This document shows positions 46,560 to 58,872 of a stretch of 64,000 nucleotides of DNA, in pieces; positions within the stretch are counted from its first letter, which is position 1; the number at the start of each line of letters is the position of its first letter. Below the pieces are notes generated by a model. That model was not told the DNA's origin. It worked only from the letters and a program-made list of their open reading frames with translations, and did not search any database. Source of the DNA: Zygnema cylindricum (lineage: Eukaryota > Streptophyta > Zygnematophyceae > Zygnematales > Zygnemataceae); contig JBBHKE010002191.1 in NCBI GenBank assembly GCA_037447655.1, forward strand, positions 178,859 through 242,858, in the 5' to 3' direction. Made by a program: the position numbers and the translations under genes.

Positions 46560-49500
46560 CGTCAGTCAAGGCTAATCAAGGGGGATGGTCATCAAATTCT
46601 GACAAATTTGTACAATATATCTAGGCGGTTAGAATGTCCTGGGTGTCACAACCTCTTTGCCGCTGGGGCCGGTATTTCCCTTCATACACGGAGTTGTCGA
46701 CCTTGTATAACCCTAGGTGGTCCTTTGTCTATCATCTCTCCTCAATTGTCGTCCACCACACTCCCGTCCGGCCCCTCAGATGAGGATTGGAATTTCGTCC
46801 GTGAGTTTGATGTTTTGGGGGCTTACAATTTGGGAGCCCCCCTCCCGCGATTGTACACCCGTATTCTTATGGCCGTCATGACCATATTACAAGATGCCCT
46901 CCACCTCCCCTTGTCCCACATTTCTTCAAACTCGGCAGACATTGCTCCTTGGCACCTTTTTCTTATGTTCTATCTCTAGGTGCTAGTCCTTCCACGTCGT
47001 GGAGGGGGCAATGGGGCAAGAGAAACTATGGCCCGTTGTTGCCGATTCCTTCGTGGTGGCTAGAAGACCCTCCACGCCGAGCATGACGATCGGGTATCAA
47101 GCACCTCTTTCATACCACGTCGGCCACCTAGGCCATCAGATGTCGCGGCCTCTTATCCTCGAGCAATTCACTTAGGACATGTTGGCGAGCTTTCTCGAGC
47201 GAATCGAGCCCTACTGCCATTCACCCCTACCCCCAGATCTTTTTCCACAATTAAGGTTCTTGGAGCTCTCCACCCCTGCCCCTTCCCTTTTATCCCCTTC
47301 CATCCACGCTTTTGAGCCTTCTAAGAGTTTTACTTTGGATCGGGAGATTTTCATTAAGGCTCTTAGCTCTTCTCTTCACCTTTCGAGCGGGGGGGCCCTC
47401 GGGCACAGTGTATGAGTTTTTTCGCGATGTTTTGCCCCCTGAATCGGGTGCCCGGGGGTTCGATTTGTTTTTTCGAGTATGTTCCCTTATTGCTAGTTGG
47501 GATGTTCCCCCTCGCATTTGTGATCTTCTCACGACGTCCCACCTTGTGGCAATCGCCTAACCTAATGGTGGGATCCACCCTATCGTCGTGGGAGAGGTTT
47601 TATATAGATTGGTGGCTCGTGCGATATGTCTCCAACTCCTACTAGCTTTCCATGATTATTTTTCTCCTCATCAGTTTGGAGTGGCCACGAGAGGGGGTTG
47701 TGAGGCCGTGGTCCACGCGGTTCGGGCTTTGTTGGATGTACATCCGGATTGGTTGGTCCTTCAGGTCGACGTTTCCAATGCGTTTAATACGGTGGATCAG
47801 AACATGATTTTTTCAGAGCTTATGGCGGCTCCATCTTTGATTGTCCAATTATTCCCCTTTGTGAGGGCTTTCTATTCTTTAACAAGCTGCCTTTCATTCT
47901 CGGCCGATGGTGATCTCATTCCTCTCTCCTCTGCTACTGGCACTCGCCAAGGCGACCCTCTCGGCGGACCTTTGTCCCCCCTCGCCCATTACCAGGCCCT
48001 TCGTGCCTCCGCATCCGCCTTCCCTTCTTGCTTTTTCCCTTTGGTCGCAGATGATACGCACATTATTCGGGCCAAAGAACAAGTCGTGTTGGCATTTAAT
48101 TTTTTCAAAGAACGTTTAGCCGAACTCAACCTTTGAGTCCAGCCATCGAAGTGTGTTATTTAGTCTCCTCAAGATATTCCACTTTCGTTTATTCCCCCTC
48201 CAGATTTTCAAACCCCTTCTCCCTCTAATGGCATCCGGGTGCTTGGTTGCCTCTTTGGTTCAGATACTTTCGTGACCCAATTCCTTCATGATGCTTTACA
48301 AACAGATTTGGCCCAAGTGGATGATCTTCCTCGCCTTCCCGATCCCCAAGTTGCTTTTGCTATGTTAACCAGGTGTTTTCCCCACCGCCCTCTTACTTTA
48401 CTCGTACTTCCCCTCCCACTCCGACATTTATCTCCTCTCTCTCGGTTTTTGACGATCGCCTCATGGACGTCCTCCACACTTTGTTAGGTCGTGGGGCATT
48501 TGATCGCGAGTTTGGGCCATCAGCCCGCATTTAGGCATCCCTCTTTGTCTGTATTGGGGGGTTGGGTCTATTATCAAGTGCTCGTGTGTCTCATGTTGCC
48601 TATTTTAGAAGTTGGTGTCTTATTGCCTCTACTCTTATTTTTGGTTTCTTGGATGGGGACACCCCCGTTCTAGCTACTGTTATCCCTAAGGTTTAAGACG
48701 GTGTGTTCGCCTTCCAGTAATCTATATTGGACGCGTCACATTCTCTTCCCCCCCATGCCCCAGTGGATGTGCCAAATTTCTCCACCCTTGTTACAAAATC
48801 TTTTGAGCGTGTCCAAAAATCGATTTCTGGTTAAGTTGTCGCCACCATTAAATCCGACCTTCTCAAGGCGATTCCCTCCGATTCTTCGCGTGCTCGTCTT
48901 CTCTCTTGTGGTGGACCGGGTTTTGGGTCTTGGCTTTTCGCCACGCCTATTTTGGCCACTCTCTGATTTTCACTTGCTCAATTCACCACTGCCCTCCTAT
49001 TTCGCCTTGGCCTCCCCTTCCTCTTTTACTTGGCTCTCTTATTTATGCATGTGGTCATGTCTTGGGGCCCGATGGTGTCCATTTCCTTCGTTGCTCCCAT
49101 GGGGGAGATTTGATCTAGGTGCATGACATTATTCGCGACACCATTGCCACTATCGTTTGGGAAAGGGGCTTTTCTGTGCGTCGAGCGGTTTCTCATATAA
49201 TTCTCTTGTGTCGGATCGATGTTGATTTGCTTGATGGTGTCCGTCGCATCTTCGGTGATATTGTTCTGGCAAAACCTACTTCAGCTAGAGTTGTTGGTCA
49301 GGCGGCTCGACATGTAAGGGTGGCAGGTCGTGATGCCGCTAAGGCGAAAGAGCGTGATTATGCCCACCAGGACTATATGGATGACTTCATTCTGATGGCA
49401 GTCGAGATATTTGGTTCTTTGGGTGTTGCACTGGACGAGTTTCTCCATACTTGAACTGGACGTGCTTTCGAGCGCCGAGGACCTGGCAGCCCTCCTCCTT

Positions 49501-49885
49501 CAATCCTTACTTATTTTTATCGTCAACGTTTATCGGTGGCTTTACAGCGAGTGCACGCTTGTATTATCCTCTGATCAGCGGTTGGGCTTATGGATCGTCG
49601 CCTTATTATGGAACTCCCTCAACGTGCTCCCCCAGGCTAGGGGGGACTTACGGGGTTGCTTTTCGTAGATATTTAATTGATTTGGGGTTGGGGTTGTAGT
49701 TTAGGATTTCTGAGTTGTCGTGCTTTTGATTTTGAGTTTTTATTTTCCTTGTTGATTGTTTTTTTTTTTGTGTTCCCATTGCTCTATTTATTTTTTATTG
49801 TCTTTTTAAGTTTTGGCCATGCCACCCCTTTTGTACCCTGGACTTAGACAAGTTACCAACGTGCTTTTTAATGTATCCCGCTATT
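46560..49885 (+). pseudogene. R2-like non-LTR retrotransposon, copy 2, decayed
   Basis: The same element as 34102-37092 but with its 5' part. A frame at 46548-46979 carries a C2HC zinc finger (CPGCHNLFAAGAGISLHTRSC), the usual N-terminal DNA-binding module of R2-like elements. The reverse-transcriptase half begins near 47179 (FEPSKSFTLDREIFIKAL), has a one-base insertion near 47390, a stop near 47559, then a clean frame 47588-48134 with QVDVSNAFNTVDQ, TRQGDPLGG and VADDTHI. A stop at 48135 and many further stops and shifts break the C-terminal half, of which GDIVLAKPTSARVVGQAARH survives (49252 on). The 3' end has the same GGTTGGGG and GGCCATGCCACCCC blocks. The element is dead as a gene. Confidence 0.9.
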
Positions 49886-50349
49886 ATTCTATTTATTAAA
49901 GTACATGATGGCGTAGGATCTTGGGTCCAACCCAAAAAATGAAGCATACGATATCAAAACCGTTTTTTAATGCTCAAAATGATCTATGAACCTATCCTCT
50001 GGTAATATATCACGAAAACAAAATTGGTAGATTTTCATGGATTGTTAACCTAGATTATCATGTAGGGAATTGATGTTCGCATACATCATTTTTTGTTGAG
50101 GGCAAGCGCATATGCCACCATGTACAAAATAGTACCTATATTGTACAAGTTTGTCATAATTTGACCGCAAACCCTCGTAATTAGCCTTGAGTGTTGAAAA
50201 TGGATGATGTGGCTCGCCTGACCGTCTAACTATTTGCCGCGTCCGTTATGGAATTTCACGAGTTAACCTTCCCATCCAAATGTTTCGACCAGCGCACTCG
50301 AACGACTACATAGAAGTAAAAGTGTGCAATACTACGCTACAGTACAGTA

Positions 50350-50566
50350 TACCGTCGATCGTATTTAGCGTGTATGTTTTTTTCGCCACTGAAAACATCT
50401 TATCTCTGTACACATTTGTCCAATTTTCAATTTAAGACTGCCATTCGTAAGCTGAGAATACAACTTTTTAATCGTAACCATCATATCTACAATCTGACAT
50501 GTATCTATAGAGAAAATATGTTTTAAGAGACAAAAAAATCATACATGCTAAATACGATCGACGGTG
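50350..50566. mobile_element. MITE, 217 bp, CACCGTCGATCG ends
   Basis: The left end TACCGTCGATCGTATTTAGC and the right end, inverted CACCGTCGATCGTATTTAGC, match over about 30 bp. TA flanks both sides (50348-50349 and 50567-50568). The ends are a variant of the CACCGCGAATCG family, but the interior differs from the other copies. Confidence 0.82.
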
Positions 50567-50584
50567 TACTAAATCGAGCGTTTT

Positions 50585-50692
50585 TAGGAGTGAAGGTCGC
50601 GTGTAAAAGGGTCCACGTCGCCTTTCACTCCTATCACTCCAATTTCCCTTCACAACGCCTCGCGCCGCGCCGCGCGGCGCGTCGCAAGTATA
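50585..50692. repeat. Hairpin and GC-rich palindromic sequence
   Basis: GGAGTGAAGG at 50588-50597 is matched by CCTTTCACTCC at about 50620-50630, a small hairpin. It is followed at 50657-50686 by CGCGCCGCGCCGCGCGGCGCG, an island of CpG in AT-rich DNA. No gene is seen. Confidence 0.6.
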
Positions 50693-50725
50693 CATATGTT
50701 TAGGGTTTTTTTCTCACTAGTAACA

Positions 50726-51962
50726 CAATGCCTATTACACGGAAAACGTTCGTGTTGTGTATGTTTAAGGTTGTATAGAGTTTTTGTACTCTATATATTC
50801 AAGAACAACTACAGGTGGGTTTTTTGATGATCTATACAAATGTAAATTATATGTGGGAATAGCAACCATAGGGTGTTTTGATTTACAACACAAATATAGA
50901 CAATTTTAAACCGAAATAATGTCCCATGTAAGATGTCATTTTGTGCAAACAAACATGTTTTGAAGTTCATAATCATATTTTGTCTACTTCACAACAGGAA
51001 TATTGTAGTTGAGATTAAATGGGTTTATTGATGACTGAGTGTCACCTTTGTCATAACGTTCATTGGTGTTTCGCTCTAGCAATTTCAATTAACTAACCAT
51101 TCTCCGCCTATATCTACGTGTAACTGTCAGAAATCAAATGTTTATTTTTAGCTACAGATTTTAAATTGGTGTATTTTTTAACACAATGTGTTTTTGAAAT
51201 TATAGCCTTAGCATATAATTTGTCTACTTGTGTCACTTATAATTCAACTGATGTACACTATGCATTAATACCACTCTTGTAAACAACATTTTTGGTATAC
51301 GTTGCGTTTTCATCCTCAACTATCAGTTCTTCGATCAACACTTTTACATTGGGGCGTAAAGTGACCCGCGACAACGCCTCATATAGTTGTCCATGTGCAA
51401 ACACTGATTGGGGCAAATACAGACCCAAATGGTGTATTGATTGTCCTTGTGCTTTGTTCGTTGTCATAGCAAATCCTACTTGTACTGGAAACTGTCGCTG
51501 TTTGATTTGGAATGGCAAAGTTTTTTCGTTGCTGATCATCGGTATACGCGGAATGAAAATTTCGGTGTTTCGTGCAACACCCGTGAGTATTTTTGCGTGA
51601 ATGCAGTTTTTGGAAAGACCCACCACTCGGAGTTTGGTTCCATTACAAAGTCCCCTTTCACCGTTGATATTACGCAGTAGAATGATCGGTGTACCTGTTT
51701 CACATTAATAAATGTCAATTAATATGTATTCAATATCTGATCATATATTTTTTGTTAATACGATTTAAATTATTGAAATTACAGATTGTGGTTTGTATTG
51801 AAGTGCATATTCTTTTGATGTTTAAACAGATAAATAACCATGTGAACTTGTATTAATTTGATTTATATTAAAGAATGTGTATTTAATATATTATAAGACA
51901 AAATGAGCCCGTTACACGGCCAAGGTTCGTGTTTGTGTGTTTATGCTTGTATGGAGTTTTTA
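50726..51962. repeat. Direct repeats flanking the PIF1 fragment
   Basis: About 60 bp at 50726-50785 (…TTACACGGAAAACGTTCGTG… TTGTATAGAGTTTTT) recur at 51902-51962 (…TTACACGGCCAAGGTTCGTG… TTGTATGGAGTTTTT) in the same orientation. The 1.2-kb interval holds the helicase fragment. The repeats could mark an element boundary or a segmental duplication. Confidence 0.65.
51258..51712 (-). pseudogene. Helitron-type PIF1 helicase, C-terminal fragment
   Basis: The minus frame reads TGTPIILLRNINGERGLCNG, then QFPVQVGFAMTTNKAQGQSI and FAHGQLYEALSRVTLR. These are the last motifs of PIF1/RecD-like helicases as fused in Helitron RepHel proteins; the GFAMTTNKAQGQS segment and the ALSR motif are diagnostic. 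About 150 residues remain. The N-terminal helicase and Rep domains are absent, and the frame meets a stop just upstream. It ends near a plausible natural terminus (KNVVYKSG). It lies between two direct repeats at 50726 and 51902. Confidence 0.88.
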
Positions 51963-52200
51963 GCCAGTGTAATGGTTTGAGCCCTTATTGTCCAATTCGT
52001 ACGGATTTGGATTTTTTTCCGATTTGAACGTTGTATTCGCGACTTTCATACTTTTCTTAAAATCCGTTTAGTTTTCGCTGTACGAACATATTCGAAAATG
52101 TACGGAGTGCGTAATCATAGAAAATCCTTAAAAAATATAAAAATGTACGGAAAGTTAATAGAATTGTACAGTAATATACGGAAATTGTATCATACCAAGC

Positions 52201-53223
52201 CTAATGGTACAACATTTTTTTGGCTGTCGTACTCAAATATAAAGGAATGCACAACAATGTGACAAATTTCAACACCTCATTTGCCTTTCGAACAGGTGTT
52301 GAAATAAAAGCAAGCTTGCCCCAATCCTCCAACATCAAGTCTAAGATGTGGGTAGAGCATGACGTCCACGTGAGGGATGGGTACTTCCTCGTGAGCAGCA
52401 AGGTAGCTGCCTTGTTCACAAGAGCAGAATCTGTAACAATTTGCACCACATGCTCCACTCCCACCGCAAGAACTCCCTTCTCCAACACCCCACAAACGTA
52501 TTCGGCATCCTTGTAGTGCATACTAGTATCTTCGGCCATGAGAAACATGTCACCTTTTGGGGTGACAGCTAAGATTCTAAGAAGAGGTGTTTGGTCAATA
52601 ACTGTCCAACCGTCTGATGTGATAAAGGCTCCGGTGATTTTCAATGTTTCCATGTAACTCTCTAGATCATTAAAGATCCTAGCGTTGGTCTCAGCGAAGA
52701 GTCTCGTTCTCATGACATTTCAGTGCGGTAACTTATAAGACTCCCCTATCTCCCCAGTCTTCTTCAATGCTGCCTTAAAATAGGGGTCATCCAATAGAGT
52801 GAATGGCAAGCCATTGGCAAATAAAGCTTTAGCCCATGCTGCATCTACCTCATTCTGATTATACTTATTGAAACAACTTGTTATTTTCATTTGTACTCTT
52901 TGTACCTTATCCAAAGACCTTGTAAGACTTCCACTTCCACTTCAAATGAGTTGATCTAAAATGGACATAACACGTTTTTGAGAACCTTAAGAAGCCTTGT
53001 CTGTTTCCACAGCAAGTAACTCAGCCTTTACCTCATTCGCAAATAAATTGCAAGTCTCAATACCTCCACTCTTCACATTTCCAAGAAGGTGGTTTCTAAT
53101 CTGGGTGGCTTGTCTATTATACTCGAAGTTACAGTAAATACAAATGCACGATTTGTTTTCCCCTAACTGCCCACCCTTCGGAGCCTTAACATGGTCCCAC
53201 TCTGATCCTCGACACCTAGGCAT
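52201..53223 (-). pseudogene. hAT-like transposase relic (BED finger plus DUF659)
   Basis: Three broken minus-strand pieces in order. Piece 1 (53223-52987) is a BED-type zinc finger with WDHV, CIYCNFEYNRQATQIRNHLL and a downstream Cys. Piece 2 (52914-52720) includes AWAKALFANGLPFTLLDDPY. Piece 3 (52713-52201) matches DUF659: FITSDGWTVIDQTPLLRILA, GDMFLMAEDTS, HYKDAEYVCGVLE, VGVEHVVQIVTDSALVNKAA and SLTWTSCSTHILDLMLEDWG. Stops separate the pieces and the C-terminal hAT dimerisation region is missing. It is a truncated, non-coding relic. No matching hAT ends were found nearby. Confidence 0.9.
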
Positions 53224-54536
53224 GGCTGCTTGTGATGAAGTTCGTGGAAGCTTGAATTACGATTTCAATCAAGCTTTCAATGGCGGCTTGGATGAATTGT
53301 ACAAATTTCTTTCAAAATATCGCGAAATTTATGTACATTATAACCGTAACGTACAAATTAAATTTAAACTTCGCGCGCGCAAATGAATAGTTTTTTTTTT
53401 ATTTCTGTACATTATAAATGTACGATTTATCCGTACGTTTAAACCGTACGAAAAGTATACGCATTTAACGAAAGATTCAAAACAAATAAAAAAAAACCAA
53501 ATTTCATGAAAATGTCAAAATCCGTACGAATGAGACATCTATGTTGAGAGCACATGTTGGCTTTTAACTTAGCCGCAAAATTGGAATTTAATCGCGAATC
53601 GTTGCATTGAACTTAGGGTACGTCCCCATGTATTAAAGTATCTACTTTTCTTTATCTTTTTGCCTTTAAATTCAGGGAACCTTGACAAAAACTTTAGCCG
53701 TACGAGAAAATCATTTTTACCAAAGTAGAGTGAACGTCAATTCATACGTTGGATGTACGGCGTGTTTGTCGTCATGTGAACTCATTTTGGCATTTACCGT
53801 TTTCGTCCCCCGGGCAAGAGAATCCAACCCAAAAAAAACTTCATCCAAAATCTCCTCGAGGGGGTGATTTTAGTTCAATTACCGCCCAAACAGCGAATGA
53901 AAATGAACCACGCACGCGCCACACAATTTGTAAAATTGTTGGATGAGGGATAGTCCTCGCTATTTTTCTTTGTGCCCATCACGAGCTATGTACGGAAAAA
54001 AAATTGCACGGGTCTCGAATTTCCATTTGCATTCATGGGTCTTTTGCATAATTTATGTCGTCGTCGCCTCTCCTCTCTCCCTCTCACACCATCACTTGCA
54101 TCTGACACTTTTAGAATGAGACACGACAGTAATGGTATAAAATGAAAGATATTTGAAAAACATATTTTTTGAAATTGTAAGTTTTTATTTAATGGCAAGT
54201 CGAGTGAAAAAAGTAGAAAAAACGAAATTGGAAAACCATGGCGGAAAGTTCTTCAAATCTGTGACGTCCACGTTGGCACAAGTGAGCGTGACATCACAAT
54301 GTCACCAAACCCTAAACATCGACAATTTCACAAAAATCTAGACGTATAAAACTGTCGTTTTTTTTGTTAGCTTCACCAATTGTCGAAAGATTCGTAGTCG
54401 TCTTCAATCGTCACAAGTTGTACTCAAGTCTACAACCGTCACATGTCAAAGTTACGATTTCATTTTCGCACATTGGGACGCTCTTCAAAGTAGTACGGCG
54501 AATCTTCACTCTAGTCCAAAATACTTTATCAAAGTA

Positions 54537-54733
54537 CACCGCCAACCGCTATTAGAGTATATAACGCTAATACGGTGCCCCTAAATTTTGACCCCAAAAC
54601 CTGAAATAGAATTAATAACGCTATTTAAGTACGTGGACCATAATCTGCCACGTCTCAGGCACTAAATAAGAATCAATAACGCTAATGATTTTTTACGCTA
54701 TTTAATCCTTGACTCTAATAGCGATTGGCGGTG
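54537..54733. mobile_element. Mariner-like MITE, 197-bp short form
   Basis: It begins CACCGCCAACCGCTATTAGA and ends …CTAATAGCGATTGGCGGTG with TA flanks (54535-54536 and 54734-54735). It shares ACGTGGACCATAATCTGCCACGT with the other short copies. Confidence 0.9.
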
Positions 54734-54754
54734 TACCGATTACATTGGGACGTA

Positions 54755-54829
54755 CCCTTAATTAGCGTAAACCACGGTAATTATTCATATACGCTAAAGA
54801 AACTTCTACGCTAATAGCGATTGGCGGTG
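54755..54829. mobile_element. Deleted MITE remnant abutting the previous copy
   Basis: A second right-end sequence (CGCTAATAGCGATTGGCGGTG followed by TA) lies about 95 bp after the first, with only a damaged left end (TACCCTTAATTAGCG) at 54753. It looks like an internally deleted copy of about 75 bp. Confidence 0.55.
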
Positions 54830-54839
54830 TACTGTACTT

Positions 54840-57800
54840 TTTCTTTTTTATAAAATGGCATGATTTATTTCCCGCGGCTAGCTTTGTAGTCGGAGGTTCC
54901 ACGCGTCAGTTTCTCCGGGTCATTGCGTCGCAAAAAGAACAAAAGAATCTTGGCGCGATATAGCAGTCCTCAACCACCCAATGGGAATCTACTGGAAAAA
55001 CTGCCGGCCGGTTTATTGACTTCATCCTGATTTTCACGTTACCGGAAACTTACAAAATCTCGTACTATCATTGTCCATTAACCACTAGAAACTGTCGGCA
55101 TGTCTGTACGGCGATTTTTGCGTTTTCACAATTAAGATTTTCAAAAGATCTGAATTTAGCGATCAGAAACGTACAAGCCTGTACCACGGAAATTCTGGCA
55201 CGACTGTCTTTTATAGTTGGCAAAAACTGATTATTTTTTGTCCGATTTACGAACCTGCCAAATCGAACTAACGGCATTCGTTTACGATTTAGAACCAGAG
55301 ATCCCGACACGTGTACTCCTAACAGGGATGGCGCATAAAATTGTCGGCAGCTTGTCAGTGTCCACACGTGCGTCTGTTGATGTACATACGTTTCCGTAGC
55401 TGCTGTCCCCAGACGTGTCCAAACTAATTCTGCCACAACGCGTTAAAAAGCGAAACAAATTAGAAACGCAAAAGGTTCTCGACCAATCGTAGACGAAAAT
55501 CGCGTAAAGATATTTATTTTCGCCGTCCGTCTCCCGCTCTGCTCGAAAATGGATTTTAGCAAAATGTTAAATGAGAAGAACAGGCGACCGTGCTTGCCAC
55601 GTTCACTGATGCTTTGCCAATTATTGCGCGCCAGAATTGAATTTAGTCAAAGGCAGTGTGACACGTTATGGCATGCATGTGGAAGGCCACATATGCCGTA
55701 CGCTACTACGTGTGGATCACTAAGGGTACGCCTGCTACCAGCCAAATGCCGACCCAGGTTGCGGAAAAGGACATAGAACCGTGATATTTCCCTCAAAGGG
55801 AAATAGTGCGGCCACGCCCCTTTATTTGGTGCGAATACAACAAAGTCGGATCCATAGTCCGAAATTGGAGGAAGAAAGAAACGAGTAAGTACAGTAGTTA
55901 CGTCACCACCCAGAAGCAATCTGAAATGTCCCCTTCCTTGAGTTTTGCATAGAGCATAGAACGAGAGAGACACAAAGTGGTTCTTCCGACACATGGTAGA
56001 GAGGAAAATCATGAAGAGTTATACACTGACATCGTTTCATAGAAATTATCAAAATAAAACGGTTGATATGCAAGACTGTTTCCCTATTCTTTCATATCAG
56101 TGTCGTACAGGTCCTCCAAATCCGAAATATCTTGTTCGATTTTTCTCTTTAAAGTCTATATATACAAATATATGAGTAAGTTCTTCCACTTTACTACATG
56201 TTGTTGAAATCTCTCCTCGCTCAATAGCTTTCACTGAAAAAACTAATCTCCATACATGCTAGAGATGATGGTCATCACATAAGGTTAACCGAGGGTTCAC
56301 TATCGGTGTGTGCGTGTCACCGAAAGCGTAGTCCACGGCTTAGTTACTTATCTTGTTACGCGCAAGGCTTTATTTCGATGATATAATCCCTTATTCCTTA
56401 ATACACGACGCATGCTATTACGTATTTACCCTCATCACGTCAAACAATGTTCATAAAAATGTTCATCACAAAAACAATGTTCAAGGCTTGACCTTTATCA
56501 AATGCCTTCACGCTAATGGTGGACGAAAGGTACGCCCAACCGGAGATGCCCAACCATAGTACTTCGTTCATTACAACTTTCGAAGTATGTACACGATAAG
56601 AATCATGTTAATCAATTTTAATCCACATCACATACGATCAACTGTAAGACGGAAGGAGCAAGCACAAATAACTGCCATGACCGTCATCTCTTATCAACAA
56701 CGTCAATAAGTTGGTGGATGGTGCAAGTTAGCGGCATACGTAGTCTCCCGTGACGCAACTCGTCATATAGGTCATGTGGTTTTGTCGCATGGGGTGACAT
56801 TTAACCTTATAGTTGTTGGCCTGAAATTGTATAAGACCACAATAAAATTCTGTGGAAGAGTGTTTTATCCTACCTAGTTGATGATGAAGCTTTGGTTTTG
56901 CATATCACAAATTCTCAATGTAATTCTTTTGAATTGTGTTACATAATCTAGCATATTTTTATAACTAATTGTTGGCAAATGTGGAAATTGTGATGCGCGT
57001 AATAACCACAATGACATTGAGGCGTGATTACAATGCCATTGATTGATTACGATTATAATATCAACGTTGGGAGAAACCTCGTTTTTTATAGTTAACCAAT
57101 TGAAATCAAATAAAAAGGCTTTGTATGTGTAATATGGTTTTCCCTAAAAGTACGACTAACGACACCATCTACGATGTCAGCCGAATCGCATGCACCGTTG
57201 GGTGGATCAAACCGATGCGTTGCGCACAACTAATGCATAATAAACCTAGTGTTACCGCAATATTTTTGATATTTCGTAGAGAACATTTTAGAATAGCTTA
57301 CTATTTAATCTAGATATAATTTATGGCAATCGACAGGCATAACGTGGCACGTTTTTAGATCGCAATCATTTATTTTTTGCGTTTGGATTTTTTTTTTTTA
57401 AATGGTTAGAAAGTGAAAGAAAAGAAAAATAATGTTTCCGATGCGACCCACATGCCATCATACTCTGAATTAATTGGCTCATGGTTGCATTTTTTAGATA
57501 TTTTAGGGCTCCTCAAGGCTTAGAGGTTTTTAGATTATTAGATTAATGACTCAAATTTTTTACATTTCATTTTTTTTGTCGGACGGCTATTGACGAGATC
57601 TCCATATCACCGAAATGAGACCGAACTGGTTTAAGGACAAAGATCGAGCCCCTCCTGAATGTTGAAATCAGGTAATCGACGATTCTAGTTCGATATACAG
57701 CAGCAATTCCTTTTAACTTATCATTACTGTAACTTTTGTCATTTTCCTTTGAACTTGCACTTGATCGTCAGTTCAAAGATATTTGATGCCCGTGAGACCC

Positions 57801-58100
57801 GGAATATGCGAACCAGGTGGGTCATGGATTCATGGACGATCCTCAAAGGGCTCGGCTGTATCGAGGTCGTTGTTTGGTTCAAATAATGATGTCGTCGCGC
57901 GACAATTGGCCGTCAGAATCTTCCTTTGTGAGACGTCGGAGGTCAGTAATTGGCTAATTGCACTTAGCGTGATTTTCTGACCCCGAAACGAAACGACGGC
58001 GTCGACCATAAATAATTAGATATGTCAAACCGGATCATAGTTTTAGAGTGCGGTATGGTTCGCTCATACAGTATGCGTACGATATACATTTCACTATTTC
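54840..58100. other. Gene-free spacer
   Basis: Unique AT-rich sequence with scattered short frames of 60-120 codons, none with recognisable domains. No tandem repeat or MITE ends were seen between about 54.84 and 58.1 kb. Confidence 0.55.
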
Positions 58101-58109
58101 GGTACAGTA

Positions 58110-58666
58110 CACCGTCAATCGCTATTACTATTAGAGTATATAACGCCAATTCGGTGCCCTTTTAAAAAAAAAAAAAACCCGAAATACAATCCATAATTCT
58201 ATTTTTTCCATTATTCTAATTAGGGTTTTTTTTCAATTAGCGTTAATAATGGAAGTACACTGCGATAGAAATAGTGTGGCATACGGACAGGGTATTTTCG
58301 TACGAATTGGTACTTTTTGAATTACAAAGGCATAAAAAGACACTTAACATTATTGCGCACACATGTGAAGGTGCACTGGAAGAAAGAGATGCAAACTCGT
58401 CGACAAAAATCACGTTCTCATATGTTCGTCCGTCGACCGTGTGAACAGCGCGACGGCGTACGAATTGTCAGATTTTGTACGAATACACATAGTAATGTAG
58501 AAATTGAAAGGGCGGGTATTTATTATTCAGGACAACCCAAATTACAGTTAGGGATTATTAGTAAATATATATATTTTTTTTTAAAAAATAATTCCCGATT
58601 AGTGTTAATAACACTAATTTATTTTTTACGCTATTTATTCCTTTACTCTAATAGCGATTGACGGTG
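58110..58666. mobile_element. Mariner-like MITE, 557-bp long form
   Basis: It begins CACCGTCAATCGCTATTACT and ends …CTAATAGCGATTGACGGTG. The left flank is TA (58108-58109); the right flank reads TG, a likely mutated TA. Internal GTGTGGCATACGGACAGG and a downstream GTACTTTTTGAATTA block resemble the 501-bp copy at 45817-46317. The plus frame running through it is chance. Confidence 0.82.
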
Positions 58667-58673
58667 TGCTGTA

Positions 58674-58872
58674 CACCGCGAATCGTTATTAGCGTTATGA
58701 ACTCTATATCGGCACCCCAAAATTTTGACATTAATACCTTAAATAGAATAAACTACACTATTTAAGGTCGTGGACCATAATCTGCCACGTCTCCTGGCAC
58801 TAAATTAGAATGAATGACGCTAATTTTTTCTTTACACTAATAATTTCTCAACGCTAATAACGATGCGCGGTG
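58674..58872. mobile_element. Mariner-like MITE, 199-bp short form
   Basis: It begins CACCGCGAATCGTTATTAGC and ends …CTAATAACGATGCGCGGTG with TA flanks (58672-58673 and 58873-58874). It starts only 7 bp after the preceding element and is very similar throughout to the copy at 32285-32482. Confidence 0.92.

Noticed and set aside
50468-50695. 75-codon minus-strand frame
   Set aside because: It spans the end of a MITE and a GC-rich palindrome; nothing coding was recognised.
55068-56012. Frames of about 120 codons on the minus strand
   Set aside because: No domain, no splice-linked partners, and the region has no other gene signals.
58317-58661. 114-codon plus-strand frame
   Set aside because: It lies wholly inside a non-coding MITE and has no transposase motif.
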